Notes: generated by a model from the letters alone, not told the origin. 64,000 bases of DNA from Arcobacter arenosus (GCF_005771535.1 NZ_VANU01000008.1:39826-103825); one strand, 5' to 3'. Shown: positions 26,072 to 36,486, counted from the stretch's first letter. Numbers and translations are program-made.

Positions 26072-27406
26072 ATGAAAGGTATTTTTTTAGCATTAGTGAT
26101 GGCTGTTGCCACTTTTTTAATTGCTGGTTTAGCTTTTAATACACAACATGCAACACTATTTGGAATAATTGTATTCCTTGTAGCTTTATGGACAAATGAA
26201 GCTTTACCATTAGGAGTTGTATCTTTACTTCCTATAATACTATTTCCAAGTTTAGATATCATCAGTACAAATGCAACTGTTGCAAACTATTCAAAATCTA
26301 CTATATTTTTATTTTTAGGTGGGTTTATGTTGGCTATTGCAACTCAAAAAACTGAACTTCATAAGTTTATTTCAAACAAACTTTTAACACTTTTTCCTAA
26401 TACACCAAGGGGTGTTTTATTTTCATTATCAATTACAAGTGCTTTTTTAAGTTCTCTTATCTCAAACACCACAACGGCACTTTTATTAATACCCATTGCG
26501 ATGTTTTTAACAGATAATATAAAGTTAAAAATGAGACTAGTTTTAGCTATTGCCTATGGAGCAAGTATAGGAGGAATAGTTACACCAATTGGAACACCAC
26601 CAAACTTAATTTTATTAGGATTTATGGAACAACATGCAATAGAAGCAATTCCATTTATAAAATGGATGGTTTTAACAGGACCTTTAGCTCTAGCAATGTT
26701 AATAGTTGTACCTTTTGTGTTATCTTTAGGTGTTGAAGATTTATCTTTCGAAAAAGAATTGTCAGATAATTTAAAGTTGACAGGTGAACAAAAGAGATTG
26801 ATGTACATTTTAGGTTCTTTAGTTATTTTACTTTTAGTAAATTCAAAAATAGAACCATATTATTCAGGTTTAGGATTAAATGAAAAGGGAATTCTTCTTG
26901 GATATGGACTTTTGATGTTTATACCAAAAATTGGTTTTTTAACTTGGGATGATTCAAGAAAAATCCCATATGAAATCATTTTTCTTTTTGGTGCAGGGTT
27001 TTCAATTGCTGCAGCTTTCTCACAAACAGGACTTGCCTCTGAAATTGCAAACTATTTATTAGTTTTAACTGATTTACCAGTTATATTATTGATTTTAATA
27101 GTTGCTTCATTGATTACATTTACAACTGAGATTACCTCAAATACAGCTTTAATCTCAATTGCTTTACCAATAATTTATTCTTTAAATGAAGTGGCAAATG
27201 TTGATATTACGCTTATTTTAATGGTTGCTACAATTTGTGCATCATATGCATTTATGCTTCCAATTGCTACACCACCAAATGCTATTGCAATGAGTAGTGG
27301 TGCAGTAAAAGTAAAAGATATGTCTAAATACGGAATTGTATTTAACATCGTAGGAATTATATTTGTTACAATAACTGCCCTTGTTTATTGGCAGTATATT
27401 TTATAA
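26072..27406 (+). CDS. DASS/SLC13-family anion symporter
   Basis: The 444-residue protein has 11-12 membrane helices. It has the DASS signature halves SLISNTTTALLLIP and the matching TEITSNTALISIALP, each with a nearby PIGTPPNLILLG or PIATPPNAIAMS element, the two-fold SNT motifs that bind sodium and substrate. It probably imports a dicarboxylate or another small divalent anion with Na+. It stands alone, convergent with selB (2 bp apart). Confidence 0.92.
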   Translation: MKGIFLALVMAVATFLIAGLAFNTQHATLFGIIVFLVALWTNEALPLGVVSLLPIILFPSLDIISTNATVANYSKSTIFLFLGGFMLAIATQKTELHKFISNKLLTLFPNTPRGVLFSLSITSAFLSSLISNTTTALLLIPIAMFLTDNIKLKMRLVLAIAYGASIGGIVTPIGTPPNLILLGFMEQHAIEAIPFIKWMVLTGPLALAMLIVVPFVLSLGVEDLSFEKELSDNLKLTGEQKRLMYILGSLVILLLVNSKIEPYYSGLGLNEKGILLGYGLLMFIPKIGFLTWDDSRKIPYEIIFLFGAGFSIAAAFSQTGLASEIANYLLVLTDLPVILLILIVASLITFTTEITSNTALISIALPIIYSLNEVANVDITLILMVATICASYAFMLPIATPPNAIAMSSGAVKVKDMSKYGIVFNIVGIIFVTITALVYWQYIL

Positions 27407-27408
27407 AA

Positions 27409-29250
27409 TTAAAAAGAGGTGGTAGTAAAAACTCTCTTATTACCATCTTTTTTAATTTGTGAGAAATTGTCCAAATAATCTAAATATGTAATTAGATATT
27501 TTCTACTTAGTGGAAATTTATCTTTAAAGTTTTGGATATCAATATATCCATCTGTTGTGATTATATTTTTCATAACTTTTACAATATCTGTTAAAACTCT
27601 ACTATGAACAAAAAGATTATGTTGTAATCTTACAACAGCTTTTTTAGCACATAAAGACTTTAAAATATCATCACCAGTTTTTCTATCTAAATCCATCTCA
27701 TCATAGATATTATATGGAGCAGTAGGTGTTAATCCTTCCTCCTCAAGTCTTTGCAAGATTATCTCTTCTAACGAGTTTTTAATATCGATTTTTATATTTT
27801 TATTTTTATATAAATTTCCATCTTTTTCTAAGAAATTTTCTTCTAGTAGTTGATTTAAAGCTAAATCAATAAAACTTTCACTTGCCCATTTCATTTTTAG
27901 AGCTAATGATGAATTTGAAAGTAGGGCAAATTGATTTTTTCTATATATTTGTTTTATTATATCAACTATTTTTTCTTTTGTCTCAATTGGATAAAGAACT
28001 AAAGCTTTTTCATCAATAAAACAATTATCTAAACCTTTTGCATACGCTAAAGCCTTTTCATGACTTAAGGCAAATCTTTGAGCTGATGAGATTAAACCTA
28101 AACCTTTTCTATGGGCATTTAATAGTACTTTGTAAGCCTCTTTAATATCTTCTTTTTCCAAAAGTTCTAGAAGTTGTAGTTTTTGAGATTTTTTCATGGG
28201 GTCAATTACTGGATTTAAAACTTTTCCCCCTGCAATTGTTTGATTCCCTTGTCTAATAATAAGTTTTTCTTTATATATTGAAAAAATATCTTCATTAAGT
28301 CTTAATATTGCAAAACCATTTTCTGCTTCATTTTGGTTATTAAATAAAAGTGTTTTACCCTCAACTTTTTTTGAACCTATAAAAATTGAGTAGTTTTGAT
28401 TATGTTTAAGTTTTTTCCCCTTTAAGGCTCTAAAAGAGATATCGACACTATTAAATCCTCTTAAAAAACCTTTTTTAGAAATCAAAAAACCTTTTTTAAT
28501 TTCGCTAGATTTTACACCAGCAAGATTTATTGCTGTTCTATTTGAGATATTTGAAACTTCTGTATTAATTCCATGTACTTGAAGGTTTTTTATTTTTACA
28601 TCTTTTTTTATATCACAAATAAAAACTTTTTCATTAACTTCAATTGGTTTACCTAAAACAGTTCCTGTTACAATTGTTCCAGCCCCTGGTGCAGAAAAAA
28701 TTCTATCAACATAATATCTAAAGAAATTCTCTTCAACTTTTGTATTGGCATTTAGTGTAAAAAGTTTCTCTTTTAATTCATCAATAGAGTTTTCATCATA
28801 AATTGAAACAGCAGTAGTAAAAAGAATATTAAAATCAAACTCTTTTACAAATGATTCAATCTCTTCAACAATTTTTGGAAGTTCCTGTTCTTCAACTAAA
28901 TCTTTTTTTGTAATAGTTAATATTGCATTTTTTACACCTAAAAGATTTAAAATCTCCAAATGCTCAATAGTTTGAGGCATAATCTTTTCTGAAGCACTAA
29001 CAACAATCATAACACAATCAAATGAGAAAGCACCAGCAATCATATTTTTAACAAGTTTTTCATGCCCTGGTACATCAATAAATGCAATATTTTGTGTTTC
29101 ATTACTTAGATTTGAAAAGCTTAAATCAATAGTTATTCCTCTTTGTTTTTCCTCATTAGTACTATCACCTTCATAACCATTTAAAGCCTTGATTAAAGCT
29201 GTTTTACCATGGTCAATATGTCCGCAAGTTCCAATTATGTAATTATTCAT
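27409..29250 (-). CDS. selB: Selenocysteine-specific elongation factor SelB
   Basis: The 613-residue protein has an EF-Tu-like GTPase domain with GHIDHGKTALIKAL (P loop), DVPGHEKLVKNM and TKKDLV, then beta-barrel domains and C-terminal winged helices (about residues 400-613) that bind the SECIS hairpin. It brings Sec-tRNA(Sec) to the ribosome at UGA. It overlaps selA by 8 bp and is transcribed with it; its client UGA codons are in selD and fdhF nearby. Confidence 0.97.
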   Translation of the reverse strand: MNNYIIGTCGHIDHGKTALIKALNGYEGDSTNEEKQRGITIDLSFSNLSNETQNIAFIDVPGHEKLVKNMIAGAFSFDCVMIVVSASEKIMPQTIEHLEILNLLGVKNAILTITKKDLVEEQELPKIVEEIESFVKEFDFNILFTTAVSIYDENSIDELKEKLFTLNANTKVEENFFRYYVDRIFSAPGAGTIVTGTVLGKPIEVNEKVFICDIKKDVKIKNLQVHGINTEVSNISNRTAINLAGVKSSEIKKGFLISKKGFLRGFNSVDISFRALKGKKLKHNQNYSIFIGSKKVEGKTLLFNNQNEAENGFAILRLNEDIFSIYKEKLIIRQGNQTIAGGKVLNPVIDPMKKSQKLQLLELLEKEDIKEAYKVLLNAHRKGLGLISSAQRFALSHEKALAYAKGLDNCFIDEKALVLYPIETKEKIVDIIKQIYRKNQFALLSNSSLALKMKWASESFIDLALNQLLEENFLEKDGNLYKNKNIKIDIKNSLEEIILQRLEEEGLTPTAPYNIYDEMDLDRKTGDDILKSLCAKKAVVRLQHNLFVHSRVLTDIVKVMKNIITTDGYIDIQNFKDKFPLSRKYLITYLDYLDNFSQIKKDGNKRVFTTTSF

Positions 29251-30592
29251 TTATCATCTCTTTTAAAATATTTTCAATTAGTGCAATTTCATCTTTTTGT
29301 ATAGTTCTAAAGTCTAACAAAAATTGTTCATTTTCAATTCTTCCTATAATGTTTTTGGCTCTTAATAATTTTTCTATTTTATTTGGCTTATAGTTTTTAA
29401 AACCTATTGAAAGTGCAATTGTTGGTATCTTTTTATTTGGAGTTGTCCCTCCACCAATTACCGTTTTTGTTTCTATAATTTCTGTTTTACAAATATCTTT
29501 TATTTTTTCTTGTAGAGATATTGCATCTTTTTTTAATTCATCAAGTGATTTAAAAAGCATATTTAATGTTGGAATATTCTCAAGTTTTCCTAAAAGAATA
29601 GATTTCATATTCTCTTCAAGTAAAGCAAGAGTTAGTTTATCAACCCTTAACATTCTTAAAAGTTGGTTTTTCTTTAGTTGGTCTATATATTTTTTCTTTC
29701 CAACTATAATTCCAGCTTGAACACTTCCTAAAAGTTTATCCCCTGAAAAACTTAATAGTGATGGATTTGATTCCATATATTTTAAAACAGATGGTTCACT
29801 TTGGTCAAGTCCATATGGTAAATCAATTATATGACCGCTTCCCATATCATAATAATCAATTACATCATGTTCTTTTGCTACTTCTACAATCTCTTTAAAT
29901 AAAACTTCAGAAGAAAATCCTTCAATTGAATAGTTTGATTTATGAACTTTCATTAACATTGAAGTGTTTTCATTTATTGCATTAATATAGTCTTTTAGGT
30001 GAGTTTTATTGGTTGTTCCAATCTCTTTTAGTGTTGCTCCACTACTACTCATTACATCAGGAACCCTAAAGCTACCGCCAATTTCAACTAATTCACCTCG
30101 ACTAACCACAACCTCTTTATTTTTTGCAAAGGTATTAAGTATCAAGAAGACTGCACTCGCATTGTTGTTTACAATTAAAACATCTTCACATCCAAGTAAT
30201 TTTTTTACAACATTTGAGATATGAGAATATCTTTCTCCTCTTTTCCCTAATTCTAAGTTATATTCTAAGTTATTGTAAGAAGTTGCGATTTGTTTTACTG
30301 CATCAAAAGTTTTACTATCAATTAAACTTCTACCTAAGTTTGTATGAACAATAACTCCTGTTGCATTGATTACTTTTTGAAGTGAAGGTTTTGTAATATC
30401 TTCATATTTACTTATTACTTCTTGAATAAGTTTAGTTTCATCTATTTTCTCAATATTTTCTTTTAAGATATCTTCTCTTAAATTATTGATAACATTTTTT
30501 GCAATTGATAGTATTAGAGGTTTTGACATCTCTTCAAAAGCTTTGTTTGAGACAAACTTGTCTACCTTTGGAATTGATTTCAGTAAATCCAT
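29243..30592 (-). CDS. selA: L-seryl-tRNA(Sec) selenium transferase SelA
   Basis: The 449-residue PLP enzyme converts Ser-tRNA(Sec) to Sec-tRNA(Sec) with selenophosphate. Motifs include NATGVIVHTNLGRSLI near residue 79, NNNASAVFLIL, and the PLP-lysine segment SFSGDKLLGSVQAGIIVG near residue 280. Its start lies about 55 bp from the divergent tRNA-Sec gene, so the two share a compact divergent promoter region. Confidence 0.97.
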   Translation of the reverse strand: MDLLKSIPKVDKFVSNKAFEEMSKPLILSIAKNVINNLREDILKENIEKIDETKLIQEVISKYEDITKPSLQKVINATGVIVHTNLGRSLIDSKTFDAVKQIATSYNNLEYNLELGKRGERYSHISNVVKKLLGCEDVLIVNNNASAVFLILNTFAKNKEVVVSRGELVEIGGSFRVPDVMSSSGATLKEIGTTNKTHLKDYINAINENTSMLMKVHKSNYSIEGFSSEVLFKEIVEVAKEHDVIDYYDMGSGHIIDLPYGLDQSEPSVLKYMESNPSLLSFSGDKLLGSVQAGIIVGKKKYIDQLKKNQLLRMLRVDKLTLALLEENMKSILLGKLENIPTLNMLFKSLDELKKDAISLQEKIKDICKTEIIETKTVIGGGTTPNKKIPTIALSIGFKNYKPNKIEKLLRAKNIIGRIENEQFLLDFRTIQKDEIALIENILKEMINE

Positions 30593-30627
30593 TTTTAACC
30601 TTTTGGAAATTTTAAATAAAGATGTTG

Positions 30628-30633
30628 TATAAT
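30628..30633 (+). promoter_or_regulatory. -10 element for tRNA-Sec
   Basis: A TATAAT hexamer lies 14 bp before the mature tRNA-Sec 5' end, a good position for a start just upstream of the tRNA. No clear -35 was seen. Confidence 0.5.
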
Positions 30634-30647
30634 TTCAACCTTGATTT

Positions 30648-30746
30648 GGGGGGTATGTGACCCTGGTGGGCACCACAGGCTTCAACCCTGATTGGCGGTT
30701 TATGTGTATACGCCGCGGTAGGTTCGATTCCTACACCTTCTCGCCA
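30648..30746 (+). tRNA. selC: tRNA-Sec (anticodon UCA)
   Basis: The roughly 99-nt gene has the long form expected of tRNA-Sec. The anticodon stem CAGG/CCTG closes CTTCAAC with anticodon TCA, which reads UGA. The extra arm is long, with stem GGCG/CGCC; the T arm is GTAGG-TTCGATT-CCTAC, followed by ACCTTCTC and GCCA. The best acceptor pairing is GGGGGGT with ACCTTCT (three G-T pairs); the eighth outer pair would be T-C, so the exact 5' base (30647 or 30648) is uncertain. It is divergent from selA. Confidence 0.93.
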
Positions 30747-30979
30747 TTCCTCAAATCTATACAAATTCTTTAAATATAAAATAAAATATCATGCCTTATT
30801 TCACTTGTTTTTAGCTATTTTAAGGCTTATAAAGTAGTAAATTATAACTAATAAAAAATCAGTAAAGTCTTAATTTGTAAAAAAAAATTTACTAAAAGTG
30901 TCATAGTTAAGGTATAATTGAATAATTATTCATTAAAATAATATCACATTTTTAATTATTTTATAAAAAAGGCTAGCTC

Positions 30980-31366
30980 GTGAAAAAAATTTTGGTTGTT
31001 GACTATGATAATTATATCTCTTCTTATGATTTTTTAGAGCAATTAACAACTTATGAAATTGAGCATGCAAACTCTTATACTGATTTTAAATTAAAGTTTG
31101 AAATAAAAAAATATGATTTATGTATTTTGAGTATTGAAGATAATATAGAAAGAGATTTTATCGTATATGATATTTTAGCTTTAGATAAAACTCAGTCTAT
31201 TTTACAATTAGTTATGCCTAAATCTCAATGTTTTTTTGATAAAGACTGTAAAAATTGTGAAAAATATAATATTAAAAGTATATTTTTTGATAACAATGAA
31301 AAAGTTTTAAAATATATAACAAGCTTTGAAACCTCAATATGTGAGTTTACAAAGCTTAATATTTAA
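30980..31366 (+). CDS. Receiver-like hypothetical protein
   Basis: The 128-residue protein begins MKKILVVDYDNYISSYDFL, resembling the first strand and helix of a response-regulator receiver, but no clear phosphoacceptor Asp or conserved Lys motif follows. A Cys-rich stretch CFFDKDCKNC near residue 86 could bind metal or sense redox. The start is GTG; TATAAT lies at 30913-30918. It ends 4 bp into the convergent diguanylate-cyclase gene. Confidence 0.65.
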   Translation: MKKILVVDYDNYISSYDFLEQLTTYEIEHANSYTDFKLKFEIKKYDLCILSIEDNIERDFIVYDILALDKTQSILQLVMPKSQCFFDKDCKNCEKYNIKSIFFDNNEKVLKYITSFETSICEFTKLNI

Positions 31367-32655
31367 AACTCTTTTATAATAACTTTATTTCTACCTGCAC
31401 TTTTAGCATTGTATAAAGCCTCATCTGCTCTTTTTATAGTATCTTTTATATCTTCATTTAAAGAATGAATAGTTCCACCACAAGAACAAGTAAGTTTAAT
31501 ATTTTTAGAAAAATTTGAGTTTTCAATATTTTTTCTTAATTTTTCAAGACTTATTTCTAAATCGGTATAGTTTTTTATTTTTAAAATAAATATAAATTCT
31601 TCTCCACCCCATCTAATTAGATAATCATCCATTCTAGAGTATTTTTTTATAATTTTTACAAAATCAACTAAAATATTATCTCCCACATCATGTCCATAAG
31701 TATCATTTACATTTTTGAAATAATCAATATCTAAAATAGCAATACCAAAGCTGTATGTTTCATCTACAAATTTTGAGATTAGTTTTTCATAATTATCCTC
31801 AAAATATTCTCTATTAAATGCACCAGTTAATTTATCATGTATAGTTTTATCTTTAAGTTGAAGTTGTTTTAAAAATGTTTCACTAATATCTGTAAAAGTT
31901 AATACTATCGTCTCTTCATGTTGCGCAATGGTGATTTTAAAAGCTTTTATACCCATAGTTTTATGGCATAAAATAGATACTATTCTTTCAGAAGGAGTTG
32001 CTTTTTTTAAACTCTCAATCCAATTTTCATTTTCTTTTACTTTCCCTATGTGGAAGTAGTTATCATTTTCTATAAAAGTTTTTTCAATAGCTTGGTATTC
32101 TTTTTTTAATTCTTCTAGATTTTCAGATAAATAAAAGTCTAATAAAGTTTTATTAGCAAAGGTAAGTTCACAGTTTTTATTAAATAAAGCAATCATTGTA
32201 GCTTGAGTATTTAAAACCATATGTAAAAAATCATTTTGTTTTGAAACTTTTTCTTGGAGTTTTTCTATTTTTTTCTTGATATTTAAAAGATCAAGTGTTT
32301 TTTCTAAAACTTCTTCTAATATATCTAAATCAATTGGCTTAATGATATATCTATCAATTTTATATTGAATTGATTCTAATAAGTATTGAGTGTCATTATG
32401 TGCAGAACAAACAATTATGGGGATATCTTTATTTTTTTCCCTAATTGTTTTGATTAATTCCATACCATTAAGGTTTGGCATTCGAATATCAGTTAAAACA
32501 ATATCAATCTGTTCCTTTTCATATATTTCTAGTGCTTCTTGACCATCTTTAGCCGCATAAACATTTTTAAAATAATCTTCTAGAACAGAAGATAACATTT
32601 GTGAGACGAGTTGGTCATCTTCTGCATATAAAATTGAAAAATCTGTTTTATTCAT
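31363..32655 (-). CDS. Response regulator with GGDEF (diguanylate cyclase) output
   Basis: The 430-residue protein has a receiver domain (YAEDDQLV; phosphoacceptor Asp56 in LTDIRMPN; terminal KPID), a middle PAS-like region (residues 140-255), and a GGDEF domain with the active motif GGEEF and an upstream I-site RMDD for c-di-GMP feedback. It overlaps the sensor kinase gene by 8 bp and is its likely phosphorylation partner, so the pair would turn a periplasmic ligand signal into c-di-GMP. Confidence 0.93.
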   Translation of the reverse strand: MNKTDFSILYAEDDQLVSQMLSSVLEDYFKNVYAAKDGQEALEIYEKEQIDIVLTDIRMPNLNGMELIKTIREKNKDIPIIVCSAHNDTQYLLESIQYKIDRYIIKPIDLDILEEVLEKTLDLLNIKKKIEKLQEKVSKQNDFLHMVLNTQATMIALFNKNCELTFANKTLLDFYLSENLEELKKEYQAIEKTFIENDNYFHIGKVKENENWIESLKKATPSERIVSILCHKTMGIKAFKITIAQHEETIVLTFTDISETFLKQLQLKDKTIHDKLTGAFNREYFEDNYEKLISKFVDETYSFGIAILDIDYFKNVNDTYGHDVGDNILVDFVKIIKKYSRMDDYLIRWGGEEFIFILKIKNYTDLEISLEKLRKNIENSNFSKNIKLTCSCGGTIHSLNEDIKDTIKRADEALYNAKSAGRNKVIIKEF

Positions 32656-35401
32656 TTTTATCCTTCTCTTTTAGAGGAATTTCAATTGTAAAAATTGTAA
32701 TATCATCTTGTGTTGTAACATTTATTTTTCCAGATACAGAATTTTCTATAATTAATTTTGACATATATAATCCCAATCCTGTACCATTTTTTTCCTCTTT
32801 TGTTGAAAAATATGGTTCAAAAATATTTTCTATTACATTTTCAGATATTCCACCTGCATTATCTTCAATTTTAATAATTAGTTTTTCATTTTCTAATAAA
32901 TTATATATTTTTATATAAAAATTTGGCTTATCTTTAGTTACTGCTTCAATACTATTATTAATCATAGTTAAAAAAACTTGTAAGAGTTCATTTTTAAATG
33001 TATATATTTTTAGTTTTTCTAAATTATTATATTCGATAATTAGATTTTCAACTCTATTACTTATAAGAACTTCTAAATTTCTATAAAACTCTTCTAACAA
33101 AAAAGCTTCTTTTTTCTTATTAGGTTTATAAAAATTACAAAAATCTTCTATAGTTTGTGATAAGTGTTTTAGAATATCAGTTGTTGTATTTTTGTAGAAA
33201 ACAAATTCATCTTTTTGAGCTACATTTGGTTCTACTTTTCTAATAAACATTTGAGTTAAAACAGATAATTGATTTAAAGGTTGTCTCCATTGGTGAGCTA
33301 TCATATTTAACATTTCACCTTGAAGAGCTAATTTACTTTGTTTTTGTAGCAAGAATGCCTGTTGTATTCTCTCTTTTTCGTTTAAAACTTTTTCTGTAAT
33401 ATCTTGCACTGATGCTATTGTTTTTATTGCTTCTTTATCTTTGTTATGAATCATTTTCCAATAAATCATTATATATTTAACTTTTTTAGCTGGAGTTATT
33501 ATTTTTACTTCAGCATTTTGCTCCTCTTTTGAAGTATAAGAGTTCATAAGTTTTTCTTTAAACTTCTCTTTATCATCAGGATGAATAAAATCAATTAAAA
33601 GTTTTCTACTTATTTTTGGATAATCTTTTGGTGAAATTTCAAATATATCATAAATAGAATCATCTATTTCTTCATAATAATCTTTTGATAAATCATTTAC
33701 AAAAGAACTAATTTTTGCTATTTTTCTAGCTTGTTTTAAACTATTTGTTAACTCATTTTCTTTCTTTCTTTTTTTATCAAGTATTTTTATATATCTAAAT
33801 TCAAGGAGGGCAATAATAACTAATAATATAAATAAAATATACCATAGCCATTCGTAGTTTTTTTCAATTACATACTTTGATATTCTATAGTTTGAGGCAA
33901 AACTATTTAACTGTTCATTTGAAAAATCATTTATAGTTTTATTAATAGAAGAGTGTAAAAGTGGATATTTATTATTTACTAAAATTGCACCATTTGCTTT
34001 TAAACTATCAAAAATATCGTCAATTTTAAATTTATCAGGTCCATATTTTCTTATCGTTTCATCAGCAATATAAGTTGTAAGGATAAAGTGAGACTTTGAA
34101 TCATTTTTGATTATTTTCATAATTTCATCAATATTTGAATTAACAATTACTTTTGCTTTTGGATATTTTTCTAGGAATTGATTTTTGAAAATTTCATCTT
34201 TTGTATAAAAAATATGGTTGTTCAATTGACTTAAATTAGAAATATATGGATTATTTATAGAACCAATTGAAACATAAAATTGATTAAGCATTGGTTTTGT
34301 AAATGTAAAATCTTTATATCCAGTATATCTATTTTTTTCCATTGAAATTAGGTCACATTTATCTTTGTTTATATTTTCTTTAAACTCTTCAAGGCTATTT
34401 GAAGTTATAGGTATAAATTTAATATTAAGTTTTTTTGATATTTCATCGTAAATTTGTCCAGCTATACCAATAAGTTTTCCATTTTCAACAGCATCTATTG
34501 GGTAGTTTTTATATTTTGAACATACATTAAACTCATTTTTTGTTTTTAGAAAATCTATCTCTTCTTTTGTTAGTTGATTATTATTGTTTTTTTGTGAATC
34601 ATCCCCTAACCATTTTTTTAAAATTGTATTCTTTTCTTCTAAACTTAAAGAGTTTATACTTTTATTTATAATTGATTGAAGTATTTTGTCATTTGGTTTA
34701 ACTGCTGCAGCGGTATTAGGTTGAAACTCTTTTAATCTATATATAGAATGGATATCTTTAATTTCATATTTTCCTAGAATGTATTTATCCCTATGAAAAG
34801 TGATAACAGCATCAACTTTATTATTTTCAAGTAGAAAAAAAGCTTCTAAGGTTGTCTTTTGTCCCCTAATCTTTATTTTATCTTCATATTTTTTAAGTGA
34901 GCTTTTTAAAGATAAAATATTAAAATTAAAAGCAATCTCTTTTCCATATAAATCCTCTATTGAATTTATTTCAAAAGATTGTGAATCTTTTGTAAATACA
35001 CTATATGAAGCCTTTGATATAGGTTCTGCTTCAAGTAAGTTTTCTTTTTGTACAATTTTTTTATTGATTACTGGTATTACATCTATATTTCCATTTTTTA
35101 AATCATTTATTATCTCTTTCCATGATTTATTTATAAACTCAACATCAAAACCAAATTTTTCACTTAAGGTTTTATATGTATCTATAATTATTCCATTTAA
35201 ATTACCACTACTATCTTTAAAAAAAAGTGGTTCAAATACAGAAGAGTGTCCAACTTTTATTAAGGGGTTTTGTTTTAAATATTCTTGTTCCTCTGTTGTA
35301 AAAATAGTTTTAGAAAGCTGTGTTAAATCTTTATTTTTTGAAGTATGAATATTTGCAAACAATGTTAAAAAAAATAAAGATGATATAAAAAATAATCTCA
35401 A
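32648..35401 (-). CDS. Sensor histidine kinase with two periplasmic SBP_bac_3 domains
   Basis: The 917-residue protein has a signal sequence (residues 1-17), two tandem family-3 solute-binding domains (about 45-265 and 270-500; LIKVGHSSVFEPLFFKD, FNVCSKYKNYPIDAVENGKL), a membrane helix (WLWYILFILLVIIALLEF), a PAS domain, the phosphoacceptor box MIAHQWRQPLNQ, and an ATPase domain with NGTGLGLYMSK. This is a BvgS/EvgS-like layout but without a fused receiver. The ligand is probably a small organic compound such as an amino acid. Confidence 0.92.
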   Translation of the reverse strand: MRLFFISSLFFLTLFANIHTSKNKDLTQLSKTIFTTEEQEYLKQNPLIKVGHSSVFEPLFFKDSSGNLNGIIIDTYKTLSEKFGFDVEFINKSWKEIINDLKNGNIDVIPVINKKIVQKENLLEAEPISKASYSVFTKDSQSFEINSIEDLYGKEIAFNFNILSLKSSLKKYEDKIKIRGQKTTLEAFFLLENNKVDAVITFHRDKYILGKYEIKDIHSIYRLKEFQPNTAAAVKPNDKILQSIINKSINSLSLEEKNTILKKWLGDDSQKNNNNQLTKEEIDFLKTKNEFNVCSKYKNYPIDAVENGKLIGIAGQIYDEISKKLNIKFIPITSNSLEEFKENINKDKCDLISMEKNRYTGYKDFTFTKPMLNQFYVSIGSINNPYISNLSQLNNHIFYTKDEIFKNQFLEKYPKAKVIVNSNIDEIMKIIKNDSKSHFILTTYIADETIRKYGPDKFKIDDIFDSLKANGAILVNNKYPLLHSSINKTINDFSNEQLNSFASNYRISKYVIEKNYEWLWYILFILLVIIALLEFRYIKILDKKRKKENELTNSLKQARKIAKISSFVNDLSKDYYEEIDDSIYDIFEISPKDYPKISRKLLIDFIHPDDKEKFKEKLMNSYTSKEEQNAEVKIITPAKKVKYIMIYWKMIHNKDKEAIKTIASVQDITEKVLNEKERIQQAFLLQKQSKLALQGEMLNMIAHQWRQPLNQLSVLTQMFIRKVEPNVAQKDEFVFYKNTTTDILKHLSQTIEDFCNFYKPNKKKEAFLLEEFYRNLEVLISNRVENLIIEYNNLEKLKIYTFKNELLQVFLTMINNSIEAVTKDKPNFYIKIYNLLENEKLIIKIEDNAGGISENVIENIFEPYFSTKEEKNGTGLGLYMSKLIIENSVSGKINVTTQDDITIFTIEIPLKEKDKNE

Positions 35402-35451
35402 AAATAGCCCTTTTAGAAAATTATTTTATTATATCAAAAAAAAAGGTGAAT

Positions 35452-36486
35452 TCAATAAATCATAATAGGACTCGCACCTCTAGGTATAACTTCACCAATA
35501 ATTGAAGCATATCCAAAACTTAAATCTTCAATAACTTTTATATACTCTTTAGCATCATCAGGATCCATCGCTATTAAAAGTCCACCAGAAATTTGTGTAT
35601 CACAGTACATTAAATAGCAGGCATTTGTTGCACACATTATTGTTGTCTTATCTTCAATATATTTCATATTTTTTTTAGATCTTTCTGGATAAACTCCTTG
35701 CGCTGCTAATTCATTTGCTTCTGTTATAACTGGAACTTCCCCACAATGAATAGCAAAAGAATTAAAATTACTAGTTGATTCTAAAGCATGACCTAATAAA
35801 CCAAAATCAGATATATTGGTAACTGAACTAACTTTATAATCTCGTAATATTTTAGATGGTAGATAGTTTAAAGTTTCTAAAATTTTTATAGTCTCTTTTT
35901 TTGCATTTTCATCTAATAAATCTTTTTTTATTGCATCTGTTAAAATACCTGTTCCAACGGGCTTTGTTAAAACTAATACATGTCCGATTTTGGCAGTATT
36001 ATTTCTATATATCTTATTGGGATGAATCATCCCTGTAACAGATAATCCATAAAACATCTCTAATGATTCAATAGTGTTTCCTCCCATTAGAAGACCACCA
36101 CACTCTTGAATCTTTTCATTTCCACCTCTAAGTATCTCTTTTAATACTTCTGTTCCATGGTTTTTTTTATCAAAACCTACAATATTTAAAGCTGTTTTAA
36201 CACTTGCACCCATTGCAAAAACATTAGATAGTGAATTTGCAGCTGCAATTTTTCCAAATATATAAGGGTCATCAACAATAGGTGTAATAAAATCTAGGGT
36301 TTGTACTATTGATTCTTCATCATTTATTTTATATACAGAAGCATTATCATTATTTTCAAATCCAACAACAACTCGGCCATCACACGGTACTAAGCTAATA
36401 ATTGATTGTTTTAGATCCCCCGGACCCATCTTAGCTGCTCAACCTACGGCTTGAACAAATTTTGTTAGTTTATATTCTTCTTTCAT
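35452..36486 (-). CDS. selD: Selenophosphate synthetase SelD, itself a selenoprotein
   Basis: The true start is the ATG whose complement lies at 36484-36486, behind AAGAGA. The frame reads KFVQAVG, then an in-frame UGA (complement at 36439-36441, codon 16), then AAKMGPGDL. This is the catalytic Sec/Cys-Gly loop of SelD, so the UGA is read as selenocysteine and the product has 344 residues. A conventional gene call would start at the later Met and lose the active site. The enzyme makes selenophosphate from selenide and ATP for SelA. Downstream bases can form a short hairpin with AGAT/ATCT arms, a weak SECIS candidate. Confidence 0.94.

Noticed and set aside
35452-36429. SelD starting at the internal Met of MGPGDL
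   Set aside because: The upstream frame reads a perfect SelD N terminus through an in-frame UGA, with its own ribosome-binding site and ATG at 36486.
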